From Streptomyces sp. NBC_01465 (lineage in GTDB: Bacteria > Actinomycetota > Actinomycetes > Streptomycetales > Streptomycetaceae), in contig NZ_CP109467.1 of assembly GCF_036227325.1 (NCBI RefSeq), positions 5,394,001-5,458,000 on the forward strand: a DNA stretch of 64,000 bases, read 5' to 3'. The notes beneath the pieces are model-generated. The model was not told where the DNA came from. It saw nothing but the letters and a program-made list of their open reading frames with translations, and searched no databases. This document shows positions 16,477-26,056 of the stretch, one piece after another; position 1 is the first letter of the stretch, and each line of letters begins with the position of its first letter. A program made the translations under genes and the position numbers.

Positions 16477-17750
16477 GGCAGCTCCATCGTCACCAGGGTG
16501 GGCCCGCCCGGCGGGCTGCTCACGGCCAGTACGCCGTCGAAGGTGGCGAGCCTGCGCTCGATGCCGCGCAGGCCGGTGCCACGAGCCGGGTCCGCGCCGC
16601 CGTGGCCGTCGTCGGTCACGGTGATGCGCAGGGCGCGGCGGTCATGATCGTAACCGACCTCGATCCAGGCGCGGTCGGCCCGCGCGTGCTTGGTGGCGTT
16701 GGTCAGCACCTCGGAGACGGCGAAGTAGGCGGCGGACTCCACGGGCAGATCGGGGCGGCCCGGCAGGCCGGCGACGACCTCGGTGGTGAGCGGGCTGCCG
16801 AGCGCCAACGCCCTTACGGCGTCGACGAGTCCGCGGTCGGCGAGGACCGGCGGATGGATGCCGCGGACGAGGTCGCGCAACTCCTGGAGGGCCTTGACCG
16901 AGGACTCCCTGGCCTCGACGAGCAGCTCCCGTACGGCTTCGGGGTCGGTCGCAAGACGGTGTTCGGCGGCGTTGAGCGTCATCCCCATCGCGACCAGCCG
17001 CGCCTGCGCCCCGTCGTGCAGATCGCGCTCGATACGGCGGATCTCGGCCATCTGGTTGCCGACGGCGTCGGAGCGGGTCTCGGCGAGGTGTTTTACGCGG
17101 GCGTTCAGCAGCTCCTTCGCGCTGGGCGTCAGCACGCGCCGGGTCCAACGGGCGTGCTGGCGCACGACTTTGGGGGCGGACCACAGGGCGAGCGGGAACT
17201 GGACGAGCCCGAGGAAGCCGGCCAGGGCCGCCGTCTTCCACCCCATGACGGGGAAGAACAGATACCAGGCGTTGTTCCAGGACCCCTGGGTGAGCTGGGT
17301 TCCGTACGCGGCGAGAAAGATCCCCCAGGCCCCGCTGAGCAGCAGCGCGGCCGGTACGAAGGCGAGCGGCCCGCCGACCAGCGGCTCGTGCAGCGCCCAG
17401 AGCCGCTCGCGGCGGGTCTGCGGGTCGCTGAACAGCCACCGGTAACGGGCGACCAGTCCGCGGGCGCCGGGCGGCGCGGGTGGCAGCGGTCCGTACGGTC
17501 CCGGTATCTCGACCCCCGACCAGGCGGCGGCCAACTCGCGTTGTCTGTCCGCCTGTTGGCGGACGCCGGCCATCGCGGCCGGGACGAGACCGAGGCCCGG
17601 ACCGATCAGCCACACCGCCGAGGAGACAGCAAGGGAACGGAGGGAGACGACCGTCGCAAGGCCGCACAGGGTGAGGGAGCGGCGAAGGGCCACGAGCCCG
17701 CCGCGGAAGGTGAACTTCCCGCTGTCTGCTGCTTGTTCGTTTTCAGCCAC
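16440..17750 (-). CDS. Sensor histidine kinase (HisKA_3/NarX type)
   Basis: About 436 aa from the GTG at 17750. This start begins AENEQAADSGKFTFRGGLVA and avoids an arginine/proline-rich upstream extension, but no strong ribosome site is visible. There are four to five membrane segments in two pairs (around residues 30-60 and 125-195) with a short loop, so it has no large external sensor. The phosphorylated His is in EIRRIERDLHDGAQARLVAM (about residue 245). The ATPase domain shows EVLTNATKHARADRAWIEV, DDGHGGAD and GTGLRGIERRL. It is partnered by the overlapping response regulator. The signal is unknown and probably membrane-borne. Confidence 0.9.
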   Translation of the reverse strand: MAENEQAADSGKFTFRGGLVALRRSLTLCGLATVVSLRSLAVSSAVWLIGPGLGLVPAAMAGVRQQADRQRELAAAWSGVEIPGPYGPLPPAPPGARGLVARYRWLFSDPQTRRERLWALHEPLVGGPLAFVPAALLLSGAWGIFLAAYGTQLTQGSWNNAWYLFFPVMGWKTAALAGFLGLVQFPLALWSAPKVVRQHARWTRRVLTPSAKELLNARVKHLAETRSDAVGNQMAEIRRIERDLHDGAQARLVAMGMTLNAAEHRLATDPEAVRELLVEARESSVKALQELRDLVRGIHPPVLADRGLVDAVRALALGSPLTTEVVAGLPGRPDLPVESAAYFAVSEVLTNATKHARADRAWIEVGYDHDRRALRITVTDDGHGGADPARGTGLRGIERRLATFDGVLAVSSPPGGPTLVTMELPCELSSPKTTSS

Positions 17751-17990
17751 GGCGTCATTATGTGGTGACAGGTGGTGCCGCGTCGGTGGAGAAAACTCCC
17801 CTTTCGCAGGAGCGGACCGACGCCTAGCAGATCTCCACGGCCGCGCGCCCGGAGATGTACCAAACTTCACTTGCACGAGTGAATCGATAAAAGCATGCAC
17901 GTTTCTTCACCCCCCGCCTTCCTATCGTGAGGGTGTCGCCCTGGACTCCGGTGGCTGTCCACTCGTTCCGAGCTATCGCCAAGGACTGCC

Positions 17991-18365
17991 GTGGGTGTGA
18001 AAGATCTGCCTGGAGTTCTTCCCGATTCAGGCCACAGTGCGCACAGTTACTCCAAGAACGGCTCCACGATCGTCGAGCTGCACGGCGAGATCGACCTCGC
18101 CACCGCCCCCGAGGTCCGGCTGCACATCGATGCGGCGACCGCCCTCGTCGGCTCCCGGCTCGTCGTCGACCTGCGCCCCGTCGAATTCATCGACTGCGCC
18201 GCCTTCGCCCTGCTCTGCCGCGCCCGCCGCAGGCTCCGGGACCGGGGAGGGACCATGGTGCTGGTCTGCGTCCGGCCCTGGCACCTCAAGCTGCTGCGCG
18301 CGGCCGGGCTCGGTGACTGCTTCCGGGTGGTGGAGACCGTCGAGGAGGCGGTGGCACAGGGCTGA
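17991..18365 (+). CDS. STAS-domain anti-sigma factor antagonist-like protein lacking the phosphorylatable Ser
   Basis: 124 aa. The GTG at 17991 has AAGGA 5 bp upstream; a GTG at 17997 is an alternative. The STAS fold is clear (STIVELHGEIDLATAPEVRL, then SRLVVDLRPVEFIDCAAFAL). In SpoIIAA/BldG proteins this loop is D-S-S/T and the second residue is phosphorylated by the cognate kinase. Here it is D68-C69-A70. The protein therefore may not be switched by Ser phosphorylation and could be constitutively active or have another partner. It is divergent from the histidine kinase gene and no kinase gene is adjacent. Confidence 0.85.
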   Translation: MGVKDLPGVLPDSGHSAHSYSKNGSTIVELHGEIDLATAPEVRLHIDAATALVGSRLVVDLRPVEFIDCAAFALLCRARRRLRDRGGTMVLVCVRPWHLKLLRAAGLGDCFRVVETVEEAVAQG

Positions 18366-18416
18366 GTTCGTAAAAGCGCGGGCCCTTCGGCGTCACTCTC
18401 CGTAGGGTCGGCTCCT

Positions 18417-19184
18417 ATGAGCACCGATCGATCTTTCGAAGAACTCGTCGCCGAGGCAGACTCCGTCTCCGTGGCGGGCTGGGACTTTTCCTGGCTGGAC
18501 GGCCGCGCCACCGAGGAGCGCCCCTCGTGGGGGTACGCGCGGGCGATGGGGGAGCGGATGGGGCGGGCGTCCGCCGCGCTCGACATCCAGACCGGCGGGG
18601 GTGAAGTCCTCGCCTCCGTACCGAAGTTGCCGCCGCTCGCGGTCGCCACCGAGGCCTGGCCGCCGAACGTCGCGAAGGCGACCGCGCTGCTGCACCCCCG
18701 GGGTGCGGTGGTCGTCGCGGACCAGGAGGAGCCGCCGCTGCCGTTCGCCGACGGGGCGTTCGACCTCGTGGTCAGCCGCCACCCGGTGAAGGCGTACTGG
18801 ACGGAGATCGCCCGCGTACTGGCTCCCGGCGGTACGTACTTCTCGCAGGAGGTCGGCCCGGCGAGCGTCTTCGAACTCATCGAGTACTTCCTGGGCCCGC
18901 AGCCCGAAGGCCGCAAGGGCCGCGACCCGGAGGCGGCGCGGGCGGAGGCGGAGGCGGCAGGACTTGAGGTGGTGGACCTGCGGCTCGAGAAGCTGCGGAC
19001 GGAGTTCCTCGACATCGGGGCCGTCGTCTACTTCCTGCGCAAGGTGATCTGGATGGTGCCGGGCTTCACGGTGGCGGAGTATCTGCCCCAACTCCGGTCC
19101 CTGCACGAGCAGATCGAGAAGGAGGGGCCGTTCGTGGCGACGACCGCACGGTTCCTCGTCGAGGCCCGCAAGCCCGCCGCGTAG
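18417..19184 (+). CDS. Class I SAM-dependent methyltransferase
   Basis: 255 aa. The Rossmann core is recognisable. Motif I is SAALDIQTGGGEVLASVPKL, an acidic residue ends the second strand (GAVVVADQE), motif post-II is PFADGAFDLVVSRH, and ARVLAPGGTYFSQEVG matches motif III. The C-terminal half (YFLRKVIWMVPGFTVAEYLP) is the substrate-binding part. Similar proteins are annotated as UbiE/rRNA-type methyltransferases, but no substrate can be assigned. It is transcribed with, and 13 bp upstream of, the prepilin peptidase gene. Confidence 0.87.
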   Translation: MSTDRSFEELVAEADSVSVAGWDFSWLDGRATEERPSWGYARAMGERMGRASAALDIQTGGGEVLASVPKLPPLAVATEAWPPNVAKATALLHPRGAVVVADQEEPPLPFADGAFDLVVSRHPVKAYWTEIARVLAPGGTYFSQEVGPASVFELIEYFLGPQPEGRKGRDPEAARAEAEAAGLEVVDLRLEKLRTEFLDIGAVVYFLRKVIWMVPGFTVAEYLPQLRSLHEQIEKEGPFVATTARFLVEARKPAA

Positions 19185-19197
19185 AGGGCCGGCCGCC

Positions 19198-19926
19198 GTG
19201 GATGCCGTGCTCCTCGTGCTCACCCTCCTCGCGGGCCTGCTCGGCGCCGCCGCCGGGCTCCTCCTGCCGCGCCCCGCCCACCGGCTGTCGGTCGAGCCGG
19301 AGGAGCCCTGGCGTGCGACAGCGCCCGACGGCGCACCCCTCACCGGCTGGATCGGGCCCGCCCGCACCGCACACCGCGGGTGGTACGGACCGAGCACCCC
19401 GGTCACCGTCACCGTCACCGCACTGCTCTGTGCCGCGCTCGCACTATCAGCCGGACCTGTGCCCGAGCTGTGCGTCTGGCTGCTGATCGCGCCCGTGCTC
19501 GTACTGCTGGCCCTCGTCGACCGCGCCGTGAAGCGACTGCCCGACGTACTGACCCTTCCGCTCGCCGCCGCCACCGCCGCCCTGCTGGGTCTCGCGGCCC
19601 TGATTCCCGGCGCCCGGGGCTCCTGGATCCACGCCCTTCTCGGTGCCTGCGCGCTCGGCGGCGGTTACTACGTGCTGTTCCTCGTCAACCCGCGGGGGAT
19701 GGGCTTTGGTGACGTCAAGTTGGCTACGTCACTCGGATTAGCTCTTGGGTGGTACGGGTGGGGGGTGTTGATGCTGGGCGCTCTCGCCGGGTTCGTCTAC
19801 AGCTCCCTGTACGGGATTTCCCTGGTCGCGATGGGTAGGGCCACCCTCAAGACCGCGCTGCCCTTCGGCCCGTTCATGGTGGCCGGCGCTTGCACGGGTC
19901 TGCTGCTCGGCGGATTCGGAGCGTAG
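19198..19926 (+). CDS. A24-family prepilin peptidase, TTA-containing
   Basis: 242 aa from the GTG at 19198. There are six to seven membrane segments. The two catalytic aspartates are in DRAVKRLPDVLTLPL and in the signature GMGFGDVKL, near residue 170. It lacks the N-terminal methyltransferase domain of PilD, so it belongs to the short TadV/CpaA-like class that cleaves class III leader peptides of Flp or type IV pilins. No pilin or Tad gene is in the window. Codon 181 (19738-19740) is TTA, rare in Streptomyces, and codons around it have unusually low third-position GC. This suggests bldA-dependent translation. Confidence 0.87.
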   Translation: MDAVLLVLTLLAGLLGAAAGLLLPRPAHRLSVEPEEPWRATAPDGAPLTGWIGPARTAHRGWYGPSTPVTVTVTALLCAALALSAGPVPELCVWLLIAPVLVLLALVDRAVKRLPDVLTLPLAAATAALLGLAALIPGARGSWIHALLGACALGGGYYVLFLVNPRGMGFGDVKLATSLGLALGWYGWGVLMLGALAGFVYSSLYGISLVAMGRATLKTALPFGPFMVAGACTGLLLGGFGA

Positions 19927-19985
19927 TTGCGGCACGTCGTGGCAGCGAGCACCACTTACGAAGGGTTATGGTGGAAACCCCCCCT

Positions 19986-20027
19986 CGGGCCGGTCCGTAT
20001 CCCCCCCCACGGACCGGCCCGTTTTTT
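19986..20027. terminator. Strong intrinsic terminator with T tract
   Basis: A perfect 13-bp stem, CGGGCCGGTCCGT, followed by TTTTTT on the plus strand. It lies between the convergent prepilin peptidase and aldo-keto reductase genes and can serve both. The remaining 19927-19985 shows nothing further. Confidence 0.92.
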
Positions 20028-20033
20028 CTTCCG

Positions 20034-21071
20034 TCAGCCGCGCCCGGCCCAGATGTTGGCGCCCGCGGTGTCCACGGCGAAGGTGTCGATCTCCTTCAAC
20101 TCCGCGTCGCTGAGCGGCGCTCCGGCCAGAGCCGCGACGTTCTCCTCCAGCTGCTTCACGCTCGACGCACCGATCAGCGCGGACGTCATCCGCGGGTCGC
20201 GCAGCACCCAGTTGAGTGCCAGCTGTGCGAGCGACTGACCGCGGCGCTTCGCGATCTCGTTGAGACCGTTGAGGCGGCGCAGCACCTCGTCCGAGAGCAG
20301 ATCCGGGTTGAGGGACTTGCCCTGTGTGGCGCGCGAGCCCTCCGGGATGCCCTTCAGGTACTTGCCGGTGAGCAGACCCTGCGCGAGCGGCACGAAGGAG
20401 ATGCAGCCCATGCCCGCCGTCTCCAGCGTGTCGAGCAGCGCGTCGTCCTCGGTCCAGCGGTTGATCATCGAGTACGACGGCTGGTGGATGAGGGCGGGAA
20501 CACCCATCTCCTTCAGGATGGCGGCCGCCTGGGCGGTCTGCTCGCTCGTATAGGAGGAGACACCGACGTACAGCGCCTTGCCCTGCTGCACCGCGGAGGC
20601 CAGCGCGCCCATCGTCTCCTCGAGCGGGGTCTCCGGGTCGAAGCGGTGGGAGTAGAAGATGTCGACGTAGTCGAGGCCCATGCGCTTCAGCGAGGCGTCC
20701 AGCGACGAGGTCAGGTACTTGCGCGAGCCCCACTCGCCGTACGGGCCGGGGTGCATCAGATAACCGGCCTTGGTGGAAATGATCAGCTCGTCGCGGTACG
20801 GAGCGAAGTCCTGGGCGAAGAGCTTGCCGAAGTTGAGCTCGGCGGACCCGGCCGGCGGACCGTAGTTGTTCGCCAGGTCGAAGTGCGTGACTCCGAGATC
20901 GAAGGCGCGGCGCAGGATCTCGCGCTGGGAGTCGAGGGTGCGGTCGTCACCGAAGTTGTGCCACAGGCCGAGGGAGATCGCGGGCAGCTTCAGCCCGCTC
21001 CGGCCGGTCCGCCGGTACTCCATGGAGTCATAACGGTCACCGGCGGCGAGATAACGAAGAGAATCGGTCAT
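20034..21071 (-). CDS. Aldo/keto reductase (YghZ-like)
   Basis: 345 aa, TIM-barrel NADPH-dependent reductase. The catalytic tetrad is visible: Asp in FDLANNYGPP with its Tyr, Lys in LIISTKAGYLM, and His in YVDIFYSHRFDPETPLEETM. The ending is typical of the L-glyceraldehyde-3-phosphate reductase/YghZ subgroup (STALIGASSVKQLEENVAAL binds the NADP phosphate). Members reduce small aldehydes such as methylglyoxal, so a detoxification role is the best inference. It is divergent from the prenyltransferase gene at 21176. Confidence 0.9.
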   Translation of the reverse strand: MTDSLRYLAAGDRYDSMEYRRTGRSGLKLPAISLGLWHNFGDDRTLDSQREILRRAFDLGVTHFDLANNYGPPAGSAELNFGKLFAQDFAPYRDELIISTKAGYLMHPGPYGEWGSRKYLTSSLDASLKRMGLDYVDIFYSHRFDPETPLEETMGALASAVQQGKALYVGVSSYTSEQTAQAAAILKEMGVPALIHQPSYSMINRWTEDDALLDTLETAGMGCISFVPLAQGLLTGKYLKGIPEGSRATQGKSLNPDLLSDEVLRRLNGLNEIAKRRGQSLAQLALNWVLRDPRMTSALIGASSVKQLEENVAALAGAPLSDAELKEIDTFAVDTAGANIWAGRG

Positions 21072-21175
21072 GTCCCCTGACTATCACGGAGCTGTGACAG
21101 TCCGGGTTGGGTGGCAGTGACCCCTGCGCAGTACTGTGGCCACTTACCCCCACAGCCCTCGTGAGAGGAATCTCA

Positions 21176-21937
<762 letters not shown>

Positions 21938-22194
21938 CCTCCCCGGCTGATCCTCTCTCTGGGCACATCTCCCTCACCCGCATATGCGGTGGGTGGCATG
22001 GCTTCGGGTGTTCGAGGGCATACCCCCTCGTGAGCAGCGTTCGAGGCAGCTCACCCGGGAGGCCCTTTGCACACGGAGCCCGCAGAGAAGAGCGGGGTGG
22101 GCCGGCGCTCGGCCCGTGCATCGTGGCCTGAGACCGGTTCCACCGCTCGCGACGTCGTCGCACCCCAACCTCAGCCGAGGGGGTACGTCCTTCC

Positions 22195-23517
22195 GTGGTG
22201 ACCAGCACTAAGCGCCGCATGCCCGACAGGCGCACTTACGTTCTCGACACCAGCGTCCTGCTGGCCGACCCCAATGCCATGGCCCGATTCGACGAGCACG
22301 AAGTCGTGCTGCCGATTGTCGTGGTCACGGAGTTGGAGGCCAAGAGGCACCATCCTGAGCTCGGTTACTTCGCCCGGCAGGCGCTGCGCCTGCTGGACGA
22401 CTTCCGGGTGAAGTTCGGCCGCCTCGACGCCCCCATCCCGATGGGCGAGCTGGGCGGGACCCTGAGGGTCGAGCTGAACCACTCCGATCCCAGCGTTCTT
22501 CCCGCTGGTTACAGGTTGGGGGACAACGACTCCCGCATTCTCGCGGTCGCACGCAATCTCCAGGCGGAGGGATACGACGTCACCGTCGTCTCCAAGGACC
22601 TCCCGCTGCGCATCAAGGCCTCGTCGGTCGGTCTGCTCGCCGAGGAGTACCGCGCCGAGCTCGCGATCACCGACTCCGGTTTCACCGGAATGTCCGAACT
22701 GCAGCTCTCCGCCGACCAGGTGGACCTCCTCTTCTCCGAGGAGACGCTGTACGTCCCCGAGGCGGCCGACTTCCCCGTCCACACCGGACTCGTGCTCCAG
22801 TCGGAGCGCGGCAAGGCGCTGGGCCGGGTCACCGGCGAGGGCAACGTCCGTCTCGTACGCGGCGATCGTGAGGCCTTCGGGCTGCACGGCCGCAGCGCCG
22901 AGCAGCGGATCGCGCTGGATCTGCTCCTGGACCCGGACATCGGGATCATCTCGATGGGCGGCCGGGCCGGCACCGGCAAGTCGGCGCTGGCGCTCTGCGC
23001 GGGGCTGGAAGCCGTACTGGAGCGCGGGCAGCACAAGAAGGTCATGGTCTTCAGGCCGCTGTACGCGGTCGGGGGGCAGGAGCTCGGTTATCTGCCGGGG
23101 TCCGAGGCCGACAAGATGGGCCCGTGGGCGCAGGCGGTCTTCGACACGCTCTCGTCCGTGACGTCGCGCGAGGTGATCGAGGAGGTCCTGGGGCGCGGCA
23201 TGCTCGAGGTCCTGCCGCTCACCCACATCCGCGGCCGTTCGCTCCACGACGCGTTCGTGATCGTGGACGAGGCCCAATCCCTGGAACGGAACGTTCTGTT
23301 GACCGTTCTGTCCCGTATCGGGGCGAATTCCAGGGTTGTCCTCACGCACGATGTCGCCCAGCGCGACAATCTGCGGGTCGGGCGGTACGACGGTGTGGTG
23401 GCCGTCGTCGAGAAGCTGAAGGGCCACCCGCTCTTCGCGCACATCACCCTGACCCGCTCCGAGCGGTCGCAGATCGCCGCACTGGTGACCGAAATGCTGG
23501 AGGACGGCCAGATCTGA
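22195..23517 (+). CDS. PIN-domain / PhoH-family ATPase
   Basis: 440 aa. The N-terminal PIN nuclease domain (residues 12-150) starts [18 protein letters not shown] and keeps acidic residues at Asp18, in VTELEAKRH and in [14 protein letters not shown]. The C-terminal PhoH ATPase has Walker [16 protein letters not shown] and Walker [20 protein letters not shown]-PhoH proteins are RNA helicase/nucleases (PhoH2 type). The GTG at 22195 has GAGGGGG rather far upstream; the ATG at 22219 is an alternative. The 257 bp before it contain a perfect CCGCATATGCGG palindrome at 21979-21990 but no clear promoter. Confidence 0.9.
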   Translation: MVTSTKRRMPDRRTYVLDTSVLLADPNAMARFDEHEVVLPIVVVTELEAKRHHPELGYFARQALRLLDDFRVKFGRLDAPIPMGELGGTLRVELNHSDPSVLPAGYRLGDNDSRILAVARNLQAEGYDVTVVSKDLPLRIKASSVGLLAEEYRAELAITDSGFTGMSELQLSADQVDLLFSEETLYVPEAADFPVHTGLVLQSERGKALGRVTGEGNVRLVRGDREAFGLHGRSAEQRIALDLLLDPDIGIISMGGRAGTGKSALALCAGLEAVLERGQHKKVMVFRPLYAVGGQELGYLPGSEADKMGPWAQAVFDTLSSVTSREVIEEVLGRGMLEVLPLTHIRGRSLHDAFVIVDEAQSLERNVLLTVLSRIGANSRVVLTHDVAQRDNLRVGRYDGVVAVVEKLKGHPLFAHITLTRSERSQIAALVTEMLEDGQI

Positions 23518-23913
23518 GGCATATGCCCTCGGTTACCCAGCAGTTGGCAGAACCGGAGCCGTCCGGCGAGGCGCAGCAGCCTAGCCGGGCGGCTCTTCGG
23601 TGCGCCTGCGTTTCCGGAAATCCGTTGGGGTAAACGACGTGTGAGCTTTCACACTCAGCAGATAATTGCCTTGCGGTGCCCCCGTCCGGCAGAGTCTCTC
23701 TTCCGTCAGGCCCCGCATACGGCACCCGTGCACCAAAGCACCACACAACTCCACATCTGACGCCGTATGCCGCCCGAGCACCACGCGGCTCTCCCGCAAG
23801 GGAGTTGCCCACCGGGCCCGTGCCTCCCGTGACCCAGCAGTTGGGAGGCCTGTGCCAGGGGCACGATTGCGTCCGCGGGGTCACCGGTGCGGGCGCTGCT
23901 GGAAGGAAACCGT
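23518..23913 (+). promoter_or_regulatory. 396-bp gene-free, hairpin-rich leader of the SLT-domain gene
   Basis: No coding sequence is supported here. Structures seen are: the palindrome TTTCCGGAAA (23611-23620); hairpin GTGTGA-GCTT-TCACAC (23639-23654); GCATACGGC (23715-23723) pairing with GCCGTATGC (23762-23770); GCCTCCC (23822-23828) pairing with GGGAGGC (23843-23849); and GTGCC-AGG-GGCAC (23852-23864). ACCCAGCAGTTGG occurs twice, at 23535 and 23832. Streptomyces wall-hydrolase genes often have long regulatory leaders (c-di-AMP ydaO riboswitch). I do not see the ydaO core sequence, so no class is assigned. Confidence 0.45.
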
Positions 23914-24606
23914 GTGAGCCGGATTTCGGTTCGCGGATTCGCGGTGGCATCTGCCACTGCGGTCACCACCGTTGGCGCCGTCGTCGGCGTTGCCTCGGGC
24001 AGCACCCTGCCCGCGAACGACAACAACGACACAGCAGCTGCACCGGACACGACGCTCCTCGCGGACATTCCCACCGGCCAGCAGGCTCAGGTGCAGACCG
24101 CTTCCCTCAGTCAGCAGGCAGACGTCCAGGCCGCCCAGGCCGACGCGTCGGCCAAGAAGGATGCCGAGGCTGCGGCCCGCATCCAGGCTGCCAAGGACGC
24201 GAAGTCGAAGAAGGACGCCGCCGAGGCGAAGCTGAAGAAGGAGCGCGAGGCCAAGGAAGCGGCCAGCCGCTCCGAAGCCCGCTCCAAGATCAGCTACACC
24301 CAGCAGAGCTCGTACTCGGTGTCGCAGATCAAGGCGATGGCCCAGTCGATGATGGCGTCCGACCAGTTCCAGTGCTTCAGCAACATCGTGGAGCACGAGT
24401 CCGGCTGGAACTACCGCGCGACCAACCCCTCCTCGGGTGCCTACGGTCTCGTCCAGGCCTACCCCGGCTCCAAGATGGCCTCGGCCGGCGCCGACTGGCA
24501 GACCAACCCGGCCACCCAGATCAAGTGGGGCCTCAACTACATGGAGAACCGTTACGGCTCCCCGTGCGGTGCCTGGTCGTACTGGCAGACCCACCACTCG
24601 TACTGA
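23914..24606 (+). CDS. Secreted transglycosylase SLT-domain protein (Swl-like wall hydrolase)
   Basis: 230 aa. The GTG at 23914 has GGAAGGAAA upstream. The signal peptide (SRISVRGFAVASATAVTTVG..) ends near residue 33. Residues 60-125 are a Lys/Ala/Glu-rich coiled region. The C-terminal 80 residues are a lysozyme-like fold with the catalytic Glu in NIVEHESGWNYRATNPSSGA, then YGLVQAYPGSKM, and a Cys pair (QCFSN..SPCGAW). It should cleave peptidoglycan during growth, germination or sporulation. I recall similar S. coelicolor proteins named Swl; that link is unverified. It is followed by a terminator, so it is monocistronic. Confidence 0.88.
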   Translation: MSRISVRGFAVASATAVTTVGAVVGVASGSTLPANDNNDTAAAPDTTLLADIPTGQQAQVQTASLSQQADVQAAQADASAKKDAEAAARIQAAKDAKSKKDAAEAKLKKEREAKEAASRSEARSKISYTQQSSYSVSQIKAMAQSMMASDQFQCFSNIVEHESGWNYRATNPSSGAYGLVQAYPGSKMASAGADWQTNPATQIKWGLNYMENRYGSPCGAWSYWQTHHSY

Positions 24607-24630
24607 GCAGCCTCAGCACTCAACTTCACA

Positions 24631-24661
24631 GAGCCCCTCACCGTCCTTCGGTGGGGGGCTC
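24631..24661 (+). terminator. Hairpin terminator of the SLT-domain gene
   Basis: GAGCCCCTCACCG pairs with CGGTGGGGGGCTC (13 bp, one T-G wobble) around the loop TCCTT. It lies 25 bp after the stop codon. Confidence 0.8.
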
Positions 24662-24721
24662 CGTGCGTGTACGGTCAGCCTCGAACCGAGCCGGGGGCAC
24701 CACGGGGGAAGAAGGAACGAC

Positions 24722-26056
24722 ATGGCAGGACTGCCGGGATGGCTGGAGCGGCTCGGCGCCGAACTGACCAGCCTGGGCGAACGGCTGGAGGAACGCCGTG
24801 CGGAGGAGGACGTGAAGGCCGGCCAGGAAGAACCACAGGAATCACAGGCCGCCCCCGAACACGTACCCCCGCCGCCCGCCTACGCTCCCGCCGTGGCCCC
24901 CCGCCCCGACCCGGTGGCCGCCGTCCCCTGGGGGATGCGGGTCGCCGCCGAGGCGGGCTGGCGCCTGCTGGTCCTCGCGGGCACGCTCTGGGTCCTGATG
25001 AAGGTCATCAGCGCCATCCAGCTGGTCGTGTTCGCCTTCGTCGCGGCCCTGTTGGTCACCGCCCTGCTCCAGCCGACCGTGGCCCGCCTCAAGAAGATGG
25101 GCCTGCCGCGCGGCCTCGCCACCGCGGTCACCGCGATCTCCGGCTTCGTCCTCATGGGGCTCGTCGGCTGGTTCGTGGTCTGGCAGGTCATGGAGAACCT
25201 GGACACGCTCTCGACCAAGGTCCAGGACGGTATCCAGGAGCTGAAGCGCTGGCTGCTCAACAGCCCGTTCCATGTCACCGAGGACCAGATCAACCAGATC
25301 GCCAAGAACCTCACCGACACCATCGGCGCCAACACCAACGAGATCACCTCGACCGGCCTTCAGGGCATCACGGTCATGGTGGAGGTGCTCACCGGGATAC
25401 TGCTGGCGATGTTCTCCACGCTCTTCCTGCTGTACGACGGCCCGCGCATCTGGCAGTGGACCCTCAAGCTGGCCCCCGCAGCGGCCCGCCCCGGCCTCGC
25501 GGGCGCCGGCCCGCGCGCCTGGCGGACGCTGACCGCGTATGTGCGCGGGACGGTGATAGTGGCCATGATCGACGCCATCTTCATCGGGCTCGGGATCTAC
25601 TTCCTGAAGGTCCCCATGGCGGTCCCGCTGGCCGTCTTCATCTTCCTGTTCGCCTTCATCCCCCTGGTCGGCGCGGTCATTTCGGGCGCGCTGGCGGTGG
25701 TGGTCGCCCTGGTGACGGAGGGCGTGTTCACGGCGCTGATGGTGCTGATCGTGGTCCTCGCCGTACAGCAGATCGAGGGCCACATCCTGCAGCCGTTCAT
25801 CCTGGGCCGTGCGGTACGGGTGCATCCGCTCGCGGTGGTGCTCTCCGTGGCGGCGGGAGGGCTGGTCGCGGGGATCGGCGGCGCGGTGGTCGCGGTCCCG
25901 CTGGTGGCGGTGACCAACACGATGGTGGGCTATCTGCGCACCTACAGCCGGGAGAACGCCCTCAGGACGGCACCGGCCCCGCACGGGGCGACGGCGGTCG
26001 AGGTGGCACCGGTACTGCCGAACGACGACAGAGATGAAAACGGGGGAACCGAGTGA
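24722..26056 (+). CDS. AI-2E family transporter (UPF0118/PerM)
   Basis: 444 aa. The ATG at 24722 follows GAAGAAGGAACGAC. A polar N-terminus of about 75 residues (coiled, Pro-rich) is specific to actinobacteria. After it come eight or so membrane segments in the PerM arrangement: paired helices VLMKVISAIQLVVFAFVAAL, an extracellular helical insert around residues 160-215, a GPRIWQWT loop, and the C-terminal LVAVVVALVTEG..QQIEGHILQPFILG signature. Family members export AI-2 or act as ion/proton antiporters. The substrate here is unknown. It overlaps the next gene by 4 bp. Confidence 0.88.
   Translation: MAGLPGWLERLGAELTSLGERLEERRAEEDVKAGQEEPQESQAAPEHVPPPPAYAPAVAPRPDPVAAVPWGMRVAAEAGWRLLVLAGTLWVLMKVISAIQLVVFAFVAALLVTALLQPTVARLKKMGLPRGLATAVTAISGFVLMGLVGWFVVWQVMENLDTLSTKVQDGIQELKRWLLNSPFHVTEDQINQIAKNLTDTIGANTNEITSTGLQGITVMVEVLTGILLAMFSTLFLLYDGPRIWQWTLKLAPAAARPGLAGAGPRAWRTLTAYVRGTVIVAMIDAIFIGLGIYFLKVPMAVPLAVFIFLFAFIPLVGAVISGALAVVVALVTEGVFTALMVLIVVLAVQQIEGHILQPFILGRAVRVHPLAVVLSVAAGGLVAGIGGAVVAVPLVAVTNTMVGYLRTYSRENALRTAPAPHGATAVEVAPVLPNDDRDENGGTE

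Noticed and set aside
23518..23913. ydaO (c-di-AMP) riboswitch before the SLT-domain gene
   Set aside because: Expected from gene type, but I cannot see the conserved core; recorded only as a structured leader.
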